Source of the DNA: Galaxea fascicularis
Lineage: Eukaryota; Cnidaria; Anthozoa; Scleractinia; Euphylliidae
Length of the DNA stretch: 64,000 nucleotides
Assembly (NCBI GenBank): GCA_948470475.1
Contig: OX419336.1
Coordinates: forward strand, 3,016,235-3,080,234
Direction of reading: 5' to 3'
Below, piece after piece: positions 11,706-24,706 of this stretch. The notes under the pieces were generated by a model. It was not told where the DNA came from. It did not search any database and saw nothing but the letters and a program-made list of their open reading frames with translations. How positions within the stretch are numbered: position 1 is the first letter of the stretch; each line of letters opens with the position of its first letter. Both the position numbers and the translations under genes were made by a program.

Positions 11706-12805
11706 ATGATCAACACTCAAGAATTGCAAGCAACGGAACCCGCTGAGCCCTATTTTCAAGGCTACATTTTTGTTCCTTATTGCACTCAGAGTTGCTGTCC
11801 AACTCAACCGCAACGTTTTCAGCCATATTCAGATTTCTACCACTCCTCAATTTCAAAGTACGAGACCATTTCTGCAGAGCTGAGCCACCCAGGCCAAGCG
11901 CACTCGTCAAGATTCACTTCTCAAAGTGAACCTGGTTACAGCGTGGTTTTTCCCGCCATTCCGAGAGTGAGACCTCAACCATATGAAACAGTTTCCTGTC
12001 ATAACATCAGACTAGAAGGTTAGTTTCTGTTTTATCGACTCTTAGTAGAATATGAATATACTGTGTTAGTCATCAGCCCGAACTAAAGCTGTGAGAGACT
12101 GCCAGTGTTTGATATAGTATACAAAGGTACGCGGCATGCTGTGCAGAAATGGCCATTCCAAAAGATATACTATCTCTAAAGAATTGTGATTCAAGTAAAT
12201 CCTCTCTAAGAAATTAGAGCTTTCTAAGCAACGGGACAACTCAATACAAAGTATGATTGCGCGTGAGTTTTTCGGTATCTCTGTGACGAAGCCAGGACGA
12301 CGCTCAGGACAGAAAGAACTAACCACTTGCATCTCTGATTCATTAATGAGGGTCCCCTATACTTTTTTCGTGAAAAGTGATTGGGATTTAGGTTTTTTTA
12401 TTTGTTCGTGAATCGTGATTACCCACATTTGATTTTTGCATGAACAAGAACGAATTGTGGGAATTATCCGTGACGTGTGAACAGTCTCAAAATTTTTACG
12501 TGAATGTATTTTGCAAAGTAGTATAGGGGACCCTCATTAATCTTCCAGACAGTTATCTTCACGCTCAGAAGGGTTGGAAGCTGGAAACTGGTTCCAAGCC
12601 GAAGCGGAACCGTACGATCTTCACAGCTGATCAGTTAGAAAGATTAGAAAAAGAGTTTGATCGTCAACAATACATTGTGGGTACGCAGAGGTTCTACCTC
12701 GCCGCCGACCTTGGCCTAAATGAAACACAAGTGAAAGTTTGGTTTCAGAACAGAAGAATCAAATGGAGGAGACAGAACTTAGAATCGGCCTGCAGTGTGG
12801 AATAA
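11706..12805 (+). CDS. Not: Not/Noto-type homeodomain transcription factor
   Basis: Two exons, 11706-12018 and 12549-12805, give 189 residues. The donor is GAAG|GTTAGT and the acceptor ttccag|AC; the split codon is Asp105. The homeodomain spans about residues 122-181. It starts [19 protein letters not shown], and helix 3 is [16 protein letters not shown] with Gln50, Asn51 and Arg53 in place. The QQY(I/M)VGT(Q/E)R stretch in the first loop and helix is characteristic of Not proteins and separates it from Emx and Vax. Residues 1-121 are rich in Pro, Tyr and Ser. The C-terminal tail has only 8 residues, so the protein is short for the family. No clear eh1 repressor motif was seen. It is expected to bind TAATT-like sites in the nucleus. 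A MITE fills the last 200 bp of the intron. An AATAAA overlaps the stop codon. Confidence 0.85.
12347..12536. mobile_element. MITE with TTAA flanks, adjoining a splice acceptor
   Basis: Inverted ends TGAGGGTCCCCTATACT (12347) and the complement ending at 12536 are flanked by TTAA at 12343-12346 and 12537-12540. The 190-bp interior has repeated cgtga motifs and no coding capacity. The right flank ends only 8 bp before exon 2 of the Not gene. Confidence 0.8.
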
Positions 12806-12806
12806 A
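12801..12806 (+). terminator. Possible poly(A) signal overlapping the stop
   Basis: AATAAA shares bases with the TAA stop of the Not gene. If used, the 3' UTR would be very short; a second candidate, attaaa, lies near 13204. Confidence 0.3.
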
Positions 12807-14202
12807 GTGATTTGAGAGAGATGACAAAGAAGGAGAAAGATTCTCAAAAAACATGTTAGATGCTTCGAGTTGAACGGAAAAAACAACATGGGCACTACGT
12901 ACTGAAGCAAGAGTACAGAGTTGTAAATGTGAAATTCACGGCTTTAGGTGTACTATACGTGTGATATACTTTTGTAGAAAATTAGATCAAGTAGCAAGAC
13001 GATCTCCTAAGAAAGTTTAATTAGTAGAGTTTGGTAATTTAAGTTGTGTAAGTGTCGCATTGCATGTAAGTGCAAATATCGATTCGAGAATAGTCGAAGT
13101 AGCGTATTGTCAGAGTGTAAGTACCGTAAATATAACTTACGTAAGAAAATAAGATCCTACTGAAAAAGTCTAATAATTGTATAGAAGCATTTCATAATAC
13201 CTGGATTAAAGACAAGACGAGGTTAGTTTCTAAAACAGCTGGTAGTGAAATATTAACAACGTGGAGATTTTTTTTACAATTGGAGGGGACAACGGCTGAA
13301 ATCACAGGGGGACATTTCTATACCCTCGGGGGGTTTATGGTCTTTAAAACAATGAAATACAAACTAAGCATTGACTATTTGTACGAGAGCAAGCTGTCCA
13401 ACAGGCTCACAGTTCCCTATAAACCTTGTACAGCCGCGCGCCCGTACGAATAGCCACTTCCGGCGTAAAAACCATTTTCTATTTGGTTTGGATAGTTCTT
13501 GCCCATTCTTTTACCTAAATTTTTGGAGCATCAGAGTTTATATGCGAAAACCCGGGCTTTCCCAGGCTGAACCGACAACTTTTGGGTGTCAACTGACCGA
13601 TTGCTTTTGGGTATGAACTAGGAACGTTTTTTTTTTTTCGTCGTTACTAATATTTCGTCATTTTATGTAGTTTTTCACTCTTTTTACGATTCAGTAAGGT
13701 GCACAGGAAACTACTAGCTTCAAAATTCCGTTATATTCTGTAATAATTGTTTCATAACGAGCATTTGAAAACAACGCAGTGTACAATCCGGCGGATACCG
13801 GAGCAGCTGACTTTAAATTCGAATCGCGGAAAATTCGACACGCGGCTTACCATCTAATTGGTAACCACAAGTATTCCTTATTGGCTTCTAGTTCACTTTC
13901 CATGCGCATTTTCTGGGAACACTTCTTTAATTACGACAAATTTTGAAATTTTGAATATTTATGGCTTTGAAAATATGACCAGTTTTATATATCATGTCCA
14001 TTAATGTCGGCCGACTGGCTGAGAGCGTTATTAATTAAGGAGTGCGGTAAGTTGTACGGTTGTAAGACTAACAGCCGCGGCAAGAATTGAAAACTTATTT
14101 TTAGCTGAAAAATCGGCCACAAGGGAAAATTGAAATTAGAATGTCAAATTGTCTTCAATATCCCGGTCAACTTGACTGAAAACTTCGATCAGTTTTTCCA
14201 GA
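12807..14202. other. Intergenic between the Not gene and CAP gene 1, nothing recognised
   Basis: Non-coding sequence between convergently transcribed genes, both ending towards this interval. The frame at 13371-13616 has no domain signature. Confidence 0.5.
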
Positions 14203-14208
14203 TTTATT
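14203..14208 (-). terminator. Possible poly(A) signal directly after the stop
   Basis: On minus the stop TGA is followed immediately by AATAAA. The position is very close to the coding end, so use is uncertain. Confidence 0.3.
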
Positions 14209-17200
14209 TCAAAAAATTAACTTGACGGCTGTTATCGCCGCAATAACAAGAGCTTTGGTAACAAAGAAACAACTTGACTGACGGAGACCTCCCCCAAGTA
14301 AAGGATGTGGGGTGCCATTGTCAGCTGGAGTAGTACCTTCCCCCTCCTTAGCAGGAAGAACGTTACTTCTGAATTGTTTTTCTCCAACATAGTTTCCAGG
14401 GGGGAAATATCGAATCACCACAACAAACCGGCCATCCCTCCTCATTGCATACGCCGCTCCTATCTGCTTGGTATTTTTCCATACAACCTTTAAAAAAATG
14501 AGGAAACAATCACGCGTGTCAAAAATTGGAATATTCAAACCAAAACTGCCGAAAGTATTCATGAATTGATTATTTGTATTATTTCAACCATTCCGATTGC
14601 TTTCATTTTCTGATTTGCTGTCGACAACATAAATATGTGTACTGTAGGTATGCTACTATCCAAGGCTTAGTGCGACCTGAATCTCCAGCGATACATCAAG
14701 GTATTGCGAGTAGCAAGTATTAACAAAGAAGGAAAAAGAAGAGAATTACCCTGTTTTAAATAAAAGTATCTACTACTATTACTACTATTAATATAAAGCT
14801 CAATATCTCACCTGGGTAAAATGTCCAGTTTTCGATGAAAACCCAGGTTTCTTAAAATCATAATATTTAACCTCCTCGTAGAAAGCTTTCGTGGCTGTTG
14901 TGCAGGGCTCTGAGGGTCTATGTGAGGACATATAAAGATTCTCTCCGTCTCGTGTGTTTCGCTCATGTTCAAACAAATTGTTAGCTGCTAAGTATTTGGC
15001 CCACTGCTCCGCGCCCCTGGCAACGGTGTCACTCCAAGTAATTGAACCCACCTGTAATCGAAGAGCCGCGGTTTTTAATCATTTGTGTAGATACCGGTGT
15101 TTCACAAGGCCCAAAATTGCAGAGCCAGTGATCAAAAGCTCTCTCAGCAGGCACAGCCTGAGTGCACAAGTTTGTGATTTAAAAGAGCATCACCCCTAGG
15201 CCTGTACAGTGTCAGTCACGTAGACTTTCTAAATTAATGTCTTCCAGTATTTTCCATGGCTTGCATTACTTCCTTACTTGGATCAATGTTCGCGACTCAG
15301 GTCTTTCTTAATAGGTGAAAGTCGACTTCTGGCAAATACCCATTCTAACTGCAATTCTCTGAATTTCTTTGATCAACCGTGCCATATGGTATGGTTGAGA
15401 TGGGGCTAAGAATTTGTGATTTCAAATCACCACTAAAACTGATCGGAAAGGCCTTTACTATGCGCTCAGTCTAGCATATAACTAAAGTCAGTAAGAAAAC
15501 TTCATAGAGAGCGAAATAAGAGCCGATTATTCAAACAAAGTCTAAGATAGACCGTGGTTTAACTCTTTCTTGTCAAAATTTTCTTGAGCCATTTCTGAAA
15601 TTTTCTGAGTGTCAGCGATCGAGACGATCTGGTGATTCCTTATTTGGCGTTACCTTGGTGATTTTCGCTGATCTTGAGCACTGAAGGCTCTCTTGTTTTT
15701 GTCACGCTGGTCACGCTAGCTGTTGCTTGTTTTCAAGCGAGCACTCGGCGTGAAATTTGGTAAGTATGCGACTTATAAGTGTTTTTTCGAGCCATTTTCC
15801 GCTTCAGAAGCCCCTAGCCTGGCATCATCAAGCTGGTTTGGGGGTAGAGGCAATCCTCTGAAAGAAACCAGAGGTGAAAAACAATTTCACAGCGATTTAG
15901 CCGCCACGAGTGTGTCGCCGAGTCATGACGGTTGAAGAGGAGGTTGTCTTTCTGGCCTTTCTGAGGATGGATTCCAGGACCTAGCATGGCAATTTTGGCT
16001 TGTTTTGACTTCTAAATAATGCACTCAGTACAATATTTCGCCAGCAGGACTGGGTGGCTCGAAAAAAAAAAACCTATGAAACAGAAATTGGCGGACTTCC
16101 ATGTCTCCGTTATCAAGGAATTACCCAGAATTCATTTCGCTCGTGACGACGAACCTTTCGGATGAGTGGGGATAGCTCTTCTTCAATAGCTTTTCCTCGG
16201 CGTGCTAAACAAGTGAGCAGAAAAATGGGGCAGAAAATTAAAGTGCTGGAGCTGAACTTTACTGCAAATGTCGTTTTTGGGCACCAGGAGGAGTTTTTGT
16301 ATCGGAAACTTAAAGACAAAAATCGTATATTTTGGTGTTGTCTGAGGGCGTTCACTTCGGACAGTTTGGGTTTTGTAGGGAACCAAACAGTCATGTTCAA
16401 TGGAAATCGGCCATGGTAGCGCATTCAAGGGGTCTTAAAATTCAAAGCACTAACCATTTCAAAGTATCAATGCCTCATTTCAACTTTCCAATTCTTAAAG
16501 AGTAACCATGCATCTGTAGAATGTACTGGTCCATGTGGACCAATACATTAAAGGCCTGACACGAAAGGTTTAAGGCTAGTATTGGGCCTCTACATTATAA
16601 TTATAAGTGGGTATTTAAAGGAAATAAATGTTTTTGCAGTCTGTGACGTACATGTGCCTGTATGCCTGCTTGACTTTAATTATGGTGAAGAAGGCCCACC
16701 TGTTCGGGTTTTAAATAACCAGCCATACGGCCTGTTATTTTTGGGCCGGTTTTTAGAGTTTAAGGCCAGTAAAAGACATGCAACACACCACCCTGAACAG
16801 CAGTAATGACCTTGCACTGCGCACGCTTTTGCAACTGGAACCACATACGAAGTACGCATGCTCAGAATATTCATCAGGGTGCATGGCTCATGGCAAATGG
16901 CAAGTCAACCTCATCCGCTTTTCCTGTGCGCAAGATACACGTTACTCATAAGCCACGTCACGCGTGGGTGACGGTTCGTACCAACATCATTTCAATTTCG
17001 AGCCATGTCATCAAGAACTTTGATACGGATGCCAGAGAGTGATTACATGTAAGATATTTCTTTGTTGTTTACCTGGTGTTTCATACGGTATTCGTTGTGC
17101 CATTTCACGCACTGGTCTTTGAATGGGAGAGCGGCCTCCACCGTCACTGAAATAAATAAAACTAAAATGAAGCCACAGCAAAGATTCTATATCATACGCT

Positions 17201-17621
17201 TTCAAACCATATTCCCGTAAACAAGTCGTTCTTAATTTATACATGTAACAGTTATAGGGTTGAGAGTTAAATCGCTTCACCCAAATTTAATCTCCGACTG
17301 AATTCGGAAAGTTTGGTGCGCTTCTTACAACTCCGCTCCTTTTCCACATCCAGTTGGAACATTACCCTTTCAACCAAACAAACAGGCCCTAAGATCCTTA
17401 AGGCTTATCTTGATATTTTTTAAATATAAGAATTAAACAGTCCTTGAAATGGAAGATGGTCACGCGTAAATCCGTCAGTAGTGTAAGAAATGGATTCAAC
17501 CTACATTTGGAGACTTAATGTTGATACTGATCTTCCGTGCATGAAAGTTGGATCTCACCTTACCTTGTCTCGATGTGATGCAGAGAAATCGGAAAATAGC
17601 AAGTATGAGAAAATTCTTCAT
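14209..17621 (-). CDS. Secreted CAP/SCP-domain protein (GLIPR2-like), gene 1
   Basis: Four minus-strand exons, 17621-17564, 17146-17073, 15051-14812 and 14487-14209, encode 216 residues with intron phases 1, 0, 0. Exon 1 gives a signal peptide starting MKNFLILAIFRFLC and ends CAAG|GTAAGG. Exon 2 gives FKDQCVKWHNEYRMKHQ. Exon 3 carries His73 and the GENLY motif (Glu81) and ends with GHFTQ (His121). Exon 4 begins VVWKNTKQIGAA, then VVVIRYFPPGNYVG and NVLP. This order is the CAP fold closest to GAPR-1/GLIPR2, but with a signal peptide that GAPR-1 lacks. The C-terminus is a hydrophobic stretch of about 20 residues after a Gly/Pro/Ser linker, which could be a GPI-attachment signal or a membrane anchor. 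CAP proteins bind lipids or act in defence and adhesion; the role here is unknown. It is a clear paralogue of the gene at 52577-58109. Confidence 0.87.
16520..16552. repeat. Short palindrome in CAP gene 1 intron 2
   Basis: The sequence tgtactggtccatgtggacc plus aatacatt is an almost perfect dyad, within the CAP gene 1 intron between exons 2 and 3. Its role is unknown. Confidence 0.4.
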
Positions 17622-19202
17622 CTTTTGCTAATGTCAGAAAAAGACAAATTAATCAATGGGCCAACTGAGTGAGCTCTCAGTTTGTTTTTGATGACACAAA
17701 TTTCGTTAGTAATCAAATATATATTGTCATGCCGAACAAACAGGAAATTGTTGTCATCAACAACAGCGCTAGTCGCTCTCAGGTGAGGTGTCCGTCTTTC
17801 ATACAAACCACTGAGAATTTAATCTTAGGTTTATTTCCCTTTTTAGGAAGTTGAAAACGGAAATATCTAAATTGTAGAAACTGAATATTCACCAGTGATG
17901 TAATCGCGTGCTGCGTGATAAACCTGCGATCAAGTGTCGTTACCCTCAGCCTGGGAAACGAGCCAATATATAATAGCTTGTCAAATGAAATTGGGATTTG
18001 AGTGCCGAGGATATGACATCAGAGACAATACCGCCCGATATTTTATCAATCAGCAGAAAACATGGCACATGAGTCGAAAGCAAAAACGTGACGTGGTTTC
18101 CGTGGTTTGAAGTTTATTACCCTTTTTGCCCTAGATAAACGATCAGTTCCCTGGCCTAAGCGTGAGTAACCTGAGTACAGGCCGTCCTAAGGGGGGGGGG
18201 GGGGGGCTGCTGAGTGGCATCCTACAACTACGTGGGAGGCTACCCCCTTGAGCATCGACGGGCTGCGCAACCCTCCCCTCCCTACGTATTCCCCAACATC
18301 ATGTCCCCAAGGTACCCAGTTGTACAAGCCCAACAGGCTGGACTTCAAACCTTCAGATCCAAGCATTCCCAAGTCCCCACGATTGGTATGGACCCCGCTG
18401 AAAGTCTGTCTTTAACTTAAGACTATTCTCAAAACGTGCGACTCAGATAAACCGAATAATATATGTCTATTGGTACAAAACGGTTTCGCCATGCTTTTGG
18501 TATACCCCTCACGCCTCGCTTCCCAATCAGTGACGTCAGCTAGACGTGTGACAGGACCCTTTTTTCGGTCACGGTTATTTGATGTAACTGAAATTCTTTA
18601 TACGGTGAATTAAAGAGACCAGATTATCATCAAATGTGACTTCTCTACGCTCCAACCCACGCTCAATGCCAAGCCGAAGAATCAAACCTGTTAATAACTA
18701 TAACTTATCTAGGTGACCTACTTTAATTTTGGTCCGCTTCCGAGTTCAGCAACACGTTAGAACTGGCTTATGTAATCATGGAGTAAAGATGTTTGAATTT
18801 TGAAACACAAATGTGTCTCAAATGGATTTCCTTCACCTTTGCACTTTGTTGGGTAAGTTGATAATTCCATAAATACAAAAATCTTTCCAGCCATTTCCTC
18901 ATTTGCGATAACAAGACTTGTCCGAAATTAATAAATGTGGTAAACAAGAAAATATCACAAGATTATAACCTTTCCGCGTCTCACCCCGCCCCCAACAGTC
19001 AAGGCTGGCAAGATCCTGCGTATATGTACTCGTAAATGGGAAGGAGGAGCGCAAGGACCACGTGAATAAAACGAACGGCGACGCCCTTTTACTCCTCCCC
19101 CTGATTGACTTCTTTACTAGCCTCACTGTTTACGCCTATTACGGGCTTCCGAACTCAATTAGTACCCCCAAGTAGAAGGAAAATGGGGAAGGGTTTTTCT
19201 TC

Positions 19203-19237
<35 letters not shown>

Positions 19238-19516
19238 ATCTTCTAGCCGCTCCAACTGTATAGGCAACAAAAGACATTTCTTTTTAAAAAAGATCAACGA
19301 CTTTGTTTCTATGATTTTTTTTTTTAATTTTGAAAATTCTTTCTCTTCCTCATAACTTACTTACTGTATCCCACCAGCCATTGCGTGGGACCGCGCTGAG
19401 AAATTTCATAGAGAAGCCTCGGGCGAGTAGCGGAAAATTCGAAAATTTTTTGGCTTTCAATATTTCAAAACCCAATTCATGTTCCTTGACAGCGGATTTT
19501 TTCCCTCAGAATTCCA
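17622..19516. other. Intergenic between divergent CAP gene 1 and haspin
   Basis: This interval separates the start of CAP gene 1 (minus) from the start of haspin (plus), so it should contain both promoters. It holds a run of 16 G at 18191-18206, a likely quadruplex or length-variable tract, and a CT repeat at 19204-19236. No convincing TATA element was identified, and no coding region. Confidence 0.5.
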
Positions 19517-20287
19517 ATGTCAAAGAAGCCTTTAGTAGTAAAGACGTATGGAAGGCATAAATATCGAACTGTTAAAACCCAAACATGGCTATCGCCGGAA
19601 GAAGTGGACCTCTCGCCGTTTGAGGATCTAACTGGTTTTCCCTCCAAATTCGAATCCGCTCCGTCTGCCAATATCGTCAAACCCAAGCTATCTGAATGGT
19701 AAGAAGTCTGCCTTGTTAAGCAAGAAAGCGTTACCCTGGACGTACTAAATAACTTATATATAACAATTGAACCTGATCGATCGGTTCCATGAAGAATCGA
19801 CAAGGTGTACCATTATACTCATTTATTTGCTCTTGTGTGTAAAAGAATCTTATCAGAAACTGTTCGTATAAGCTTAAAGTTTATCACGACGATTGATCCC
19901 CAATATGGCCGTGCACTGTTACCTTTTTTACCCTGATGGTCATCAGAGTGCACTTATGAAAAAAACAATTCTGGACCGAGCTGCTGGAAGAATACAGCTC
20001 TAGTGAGCGCTAACCATTGATTAAGTTACATGTACATTAAAACCCACAGGGTTAGAAACTCGGCCCATGCGGTTTAATCCCAAGTCTTTCTAGGTGGGTC
20101 GATGTAAATTTTTAGGGATGGAGCCCAGAGCACCAATCACCACAGGAACAGCTTTAATGTCTCCATGTCCCACATTCTGGTAATCCCTGCTTTCAGCTCG
20201 GAGTAGCTACTGATTTTCCCAAATCCCTTCTTTGCAATGTTGTAGTCTCCTGGTATAGCTACATCAACAATTATTATTATTATTATG

Positions 20288-20329
<42 letters not shown>

Positions 20330-23300
20330 TTGTAGTTTACAGAAACCTTGTAGTACAGTGTAACCATAATGAACAGTATAAGTGGCCTTTTTAACTGAAA
20401 ATTAAATTTTCATTTTGTCTTTCTACAAATAGGAATAATCCATCTCGTCATTCTGATAAGGAAAACTGTTTTTTAAGCCCACCAAACAACTATCCTAGTA
20501 ATGACAATTCCCTGGACAGAAGGCTTACAAGAAAACGACAAAACCTATTCAGTAATTGCACTCCAGTTTCTGCGCAAAGACAGCAAGTTTCAACCAGTAA
20601 TTTTGAATTAAACCACTACAAATTTCATATAAATGAACCTGAAGTTGTTTTAGCCAATGATAGTTTAGAAATCAAAGAAGACAGCAGAAGTAACATCATC
20701 CAAGGGCACATCTGTATTCAGGACAGCAAAGAATATAGCTTATCACCTAACCTCAGACCAAGTGAACATAGAGTGGACTTACAACTTTCCAAATGTAACA
20801 CTGGGCATCATAGTTTTTTGTCAAGTCCTGAAGAGAGTGATGTGGAAAGTGGTTTAGAAAATGGGAATTATGCTCATTTCAATGCCAGCAAATCTCGATT
20901 CAACAAGTGGCAAAATTCATATGTGACTTCAACTCCAGTAGTTGATACGGAAACCTTTCCAGCAATCACTGGAAATTCATGTAAATCGGACTCTCAAAGC
21001 TCTATATTAATGGATGGTAAAGTTGTGTTGGAGCCACTGAGGATTACTCCAATTCAGCTACAGAAGTGTTTGTCTGCTTCTATTGAAACATCTGAAGGCA
21101 AAAGCAGTGATGAGTCAATAGCAGATGATTTGACAAAATTAAAGGGGTCTAAATCTTCAGGAGTAACTTCCAAGTGGGGTCCTTCAGTGGATTTGAAAGA
21201 ATGTGTGGTACGTCTTGAGAGACTGAGGATAACACCCTTGAAAAAGAAAAGTAGGTACTATTTGGATGGAATAACTGCCCCAGCTGTTAGCACTGGTAAC
21301 AAAGGAAAATTACACCTCTCATTTGTGGTAAGTCATTTGCAATATTATTATTTTTAATGATTTCAATGCACCTATTAATATTATTCCAGGCTTGAATGTT
21401 GTGCTGGGTTAATTGGACGCCTTGTGAAATTGTCCTGTCTTCCACACTGTCTAGGTGTGGTAAACTTATGTGCCAAGAGAAGGGGAAAGATGTTAAATAG
21501 GTTTAAAACAGGTTGGTGCAAAAACCTGACTGACTGTATAAATGCCCAAAATGGGGCACAGTTTAAAAAATGATCACATTATCTTTAGTCAAAGCCAGTT
21601 TGAATGACTCCATTTTGCATTTTGCAAGCATGGATGTAAAAGTTGTAACAATAAGCTACATACTAATAATAAATGACTTTGTACCTAAGGATACGGGGAC
21701 GACAGTATTGTCGCTTATCGTTTCTGATTCCCACTTCTGTTTAGGAATGTCACATTTGTTACTGCATGTATAAAAACATTATACAAGGGTAGGTACTTTT
21801 TATTATTAACCTAGCTATTGTTTTAAATATTTTAATCTAGGAAGCCTTAACTCCTTCTAAGAAGAAGCTAACCACATGCAAAACTACCAAACTGGAAGAA
21901 GTGGAACTGAGTGCTTTTGATAAGATTTTGTTGGAATGTGATCAAGAGGAGCCGGTTAAATTTGCAGATTTCCTTGATTCAAGGTGCAATACTTTTATAA
22001 AATAGTGACATGCTCCTACTGTATAATCAGTAAAACCCAGTTTATTAGTGGAGATCTTGCATAAATCTTTCACTCTACTAACTTTAATACGAGTACACAG
22101 TACACATTTTGACTTCAGTTGACTTCACCATTGCAAGCCTGCAAATAACAGTCGGTCATCAGGCAAATGTCCAGTAAATTTTAGGTTTTGACTGGCGAAA
22201 GCTTAGCCTGCTCAGATGCTCTGACCGTGGATTTCTGACCAGACTGTACCCTTGGCCTGCCAAAACTTGACCCTGGCCTTACAAATGACCTGCTTATGGA
22301 CAACAATTATTATTTGCAGGCGTTGCCATTGCATGTTACAAAAATGTAGGTTTCTTAATGGAACTTTGAACAGCTCTTGCTGTCCTATTTTCAGGTGTAA
22401 TATTGAAGTGCATGGCCAAAAGTCATGTCAGAATAGCTTGGGCCCTACAGGCGAGACACTAACAGCCATGGCACTTACTAGTAAGACAGGCATAACAGGT
22501 GTTACAGGTTATGGGTTCAACTGATTACCCTGCAAACAGTGTTGCCACTCGAGGCCTGGAATTTTTCCAGGTACTTAAGGTTACATCCCTTGTTTAACTT
22601 TGATTGAAAGACATCATTGACTTAATACGACAAAAGCAAGACTCCTTGGTTAAAAAGTTAAAAAAGGAAAATAAAAATGGCATTATTAGCACTGAGATCT
22701 TCCATGTAATTGGCAATAGTTGAGAGATTGATGATTGAAATGGAGCATTTCAAAAATCTCATGGGGTTGATTACAATTTGGCCACTTTATATTATAAACT
22801 TTCCAAAAAACACACCAAACCACCTGCTACACAGGCTAACTAGCAAGCAGTTAAGATGAATCCAATGACAGAATTTCTTCTCTTTTTTTGTATGTTTAGG
22901 TAGAGTGTACATGTGCCTACAATGTTTTTTTTTTCTCACTTTCTAGTTTATTAAAAACCTGTGTTAAGATTGGGGAGGGAGTTTATGGTGAAGTCTTTCA
23001 AGCCCAGTACAAAAATGGGGAATCCATCGCATTCAAGGTATTTTAGAGGATTAATTTAAGTTTTTTCTTGACTTGTAGTACAGTTCATAATGCAAAAACA
23101 AAAACTGATTGCTCACAGCATTTTGCAGTGTTTTTGTTTTGGGGTATAAAAACAGACATAATCCATCTCCCCGGGGCAGAGATGCCAGAGTATGTGTATG
23201 GTATTTATCTACCAGGGGTCCCGGTAGGGAAAATTTGTGCCCATTAGGTAGTGGGGACGGCTCAATACCACAGGCAGAGGACATAACTTAAGAGTAGGCT

Positions 23301-24666
23301 AGTAGACATATTTATGTTTATGTGCGTTACCAAACAAGTACAATGCCCCTACCCATGGGGGAAATTGGTACTCCAAAACCAACTAACCCCCAGGTTCTAA
23401 ACCCCTGGGTGTCCCAGGGGTCAGCGCTTGGGAATTAGCCAATGATACGTGCATCATGGCAGATATGTACATCTGGACATCACTATCCAGTGGAAAAATG
23501 AATAAACCAATGCATTAATTGCCCACTGGATAAATTAGTGAAGTTACATGTACATTGTGCTGCTGGATGGAGTGATCCAGGAGTGTATTTAACGTGAAGG
23601 CATTTAAAATTCCTCCAAAAAGGGAACATTGGTGGTCTAATATTCACTTAATTTTGGTGATTTCTTACCTTTATGGTAGATAATTCCAGTTGAAGGTGAT
23701 TTTGAAGTCAACTGCACTCCTCAGAAGTCATTTGGAGAAATCCTTCCCGAGATCGTGATATCCAAGTGAGTTAATTTTTAACTGATCCTTTGTTTATTCA
23801 TCCACCAGTATTCACTCATTGTCTCATTAATTAATTTATTTATGCACAACTTGCTTTTTTCTTAATTTATAAATACCTCTTACTAACCAAGTTTGAGGTC
23901 CATACTGTAAGTTATGGACCGAGTTTTTTCCTGTTTATTTATGGACCAAACGCAAAGCACGTGGGCGATAAATCAATGGGAAAAATGAGGATCCATAACT
24001 TACAGTATGGACCGAGAAAACAGGGTTAGTAAGATATTCATTCTCTGAGGTTAATTGGGCACGTGTGAAAGGGAACTTTCCAATTTAGCGGGCCATACTT
24101 CACTGTACAGCCCGCTAAATTGAGAAATCCACAGAGTGCCTACTGACTGAGAGATATAATAATAGGTTTTAATTTCTTTGTACATCAGAATTACATGTAT
24201 TGTTTTATTACACAAGCAAAGATAATAAAAGCAAATTTCTTTATTCCCCATGACTGTTTTAGATTAACCTACTTTTTATTGTTATTGTGAAAGGGAGCTG
24301 AGTCGTCTTGGAGAACTTTCCAATGAACAAGTAAGTGAATTGCATTCCTTCTAATTTCAGGAATTCTTTCCTTCACTGTAAGTTTACCATGTACATGTAC
24401 TTGATTTAGGACCTGTTTGCAAATTAAAGTGACCCGGTTTTATCTTTACAAAGGATCAACAAACAAGGGGCAATGTATCTAGAAGCTTCATCACCGTTCA
24501 CAGGTATGATTATAACTCATCTTTTTGGGTTTTTTTTAACAATGCCCTTTTCTGTGCTCAAACTATTGCATCACAATACCAAAAAACTACATAGAGAAGC
24601 ATCTTCAAAAGATCCTCAACCAGACTAAAGCTTCAAAAATCTGTGAACAAAAACCTTGTTTCAACC

Positions 24667-24706
<40 letters not shown>

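Noticed and set aside
16113..16428. Frames of 81-103 codons on both strands
   Set aside because: No domain, no splice-supported continuation; they lie inside CAP gene 1 intron 2.
20137..20367. Open frame with a long poly-Ile stretch
   Set aside because: The Ile run is the translation of an ATT microsatellite; only the DVAIPGD end is meaningful, as a LINE remnant.
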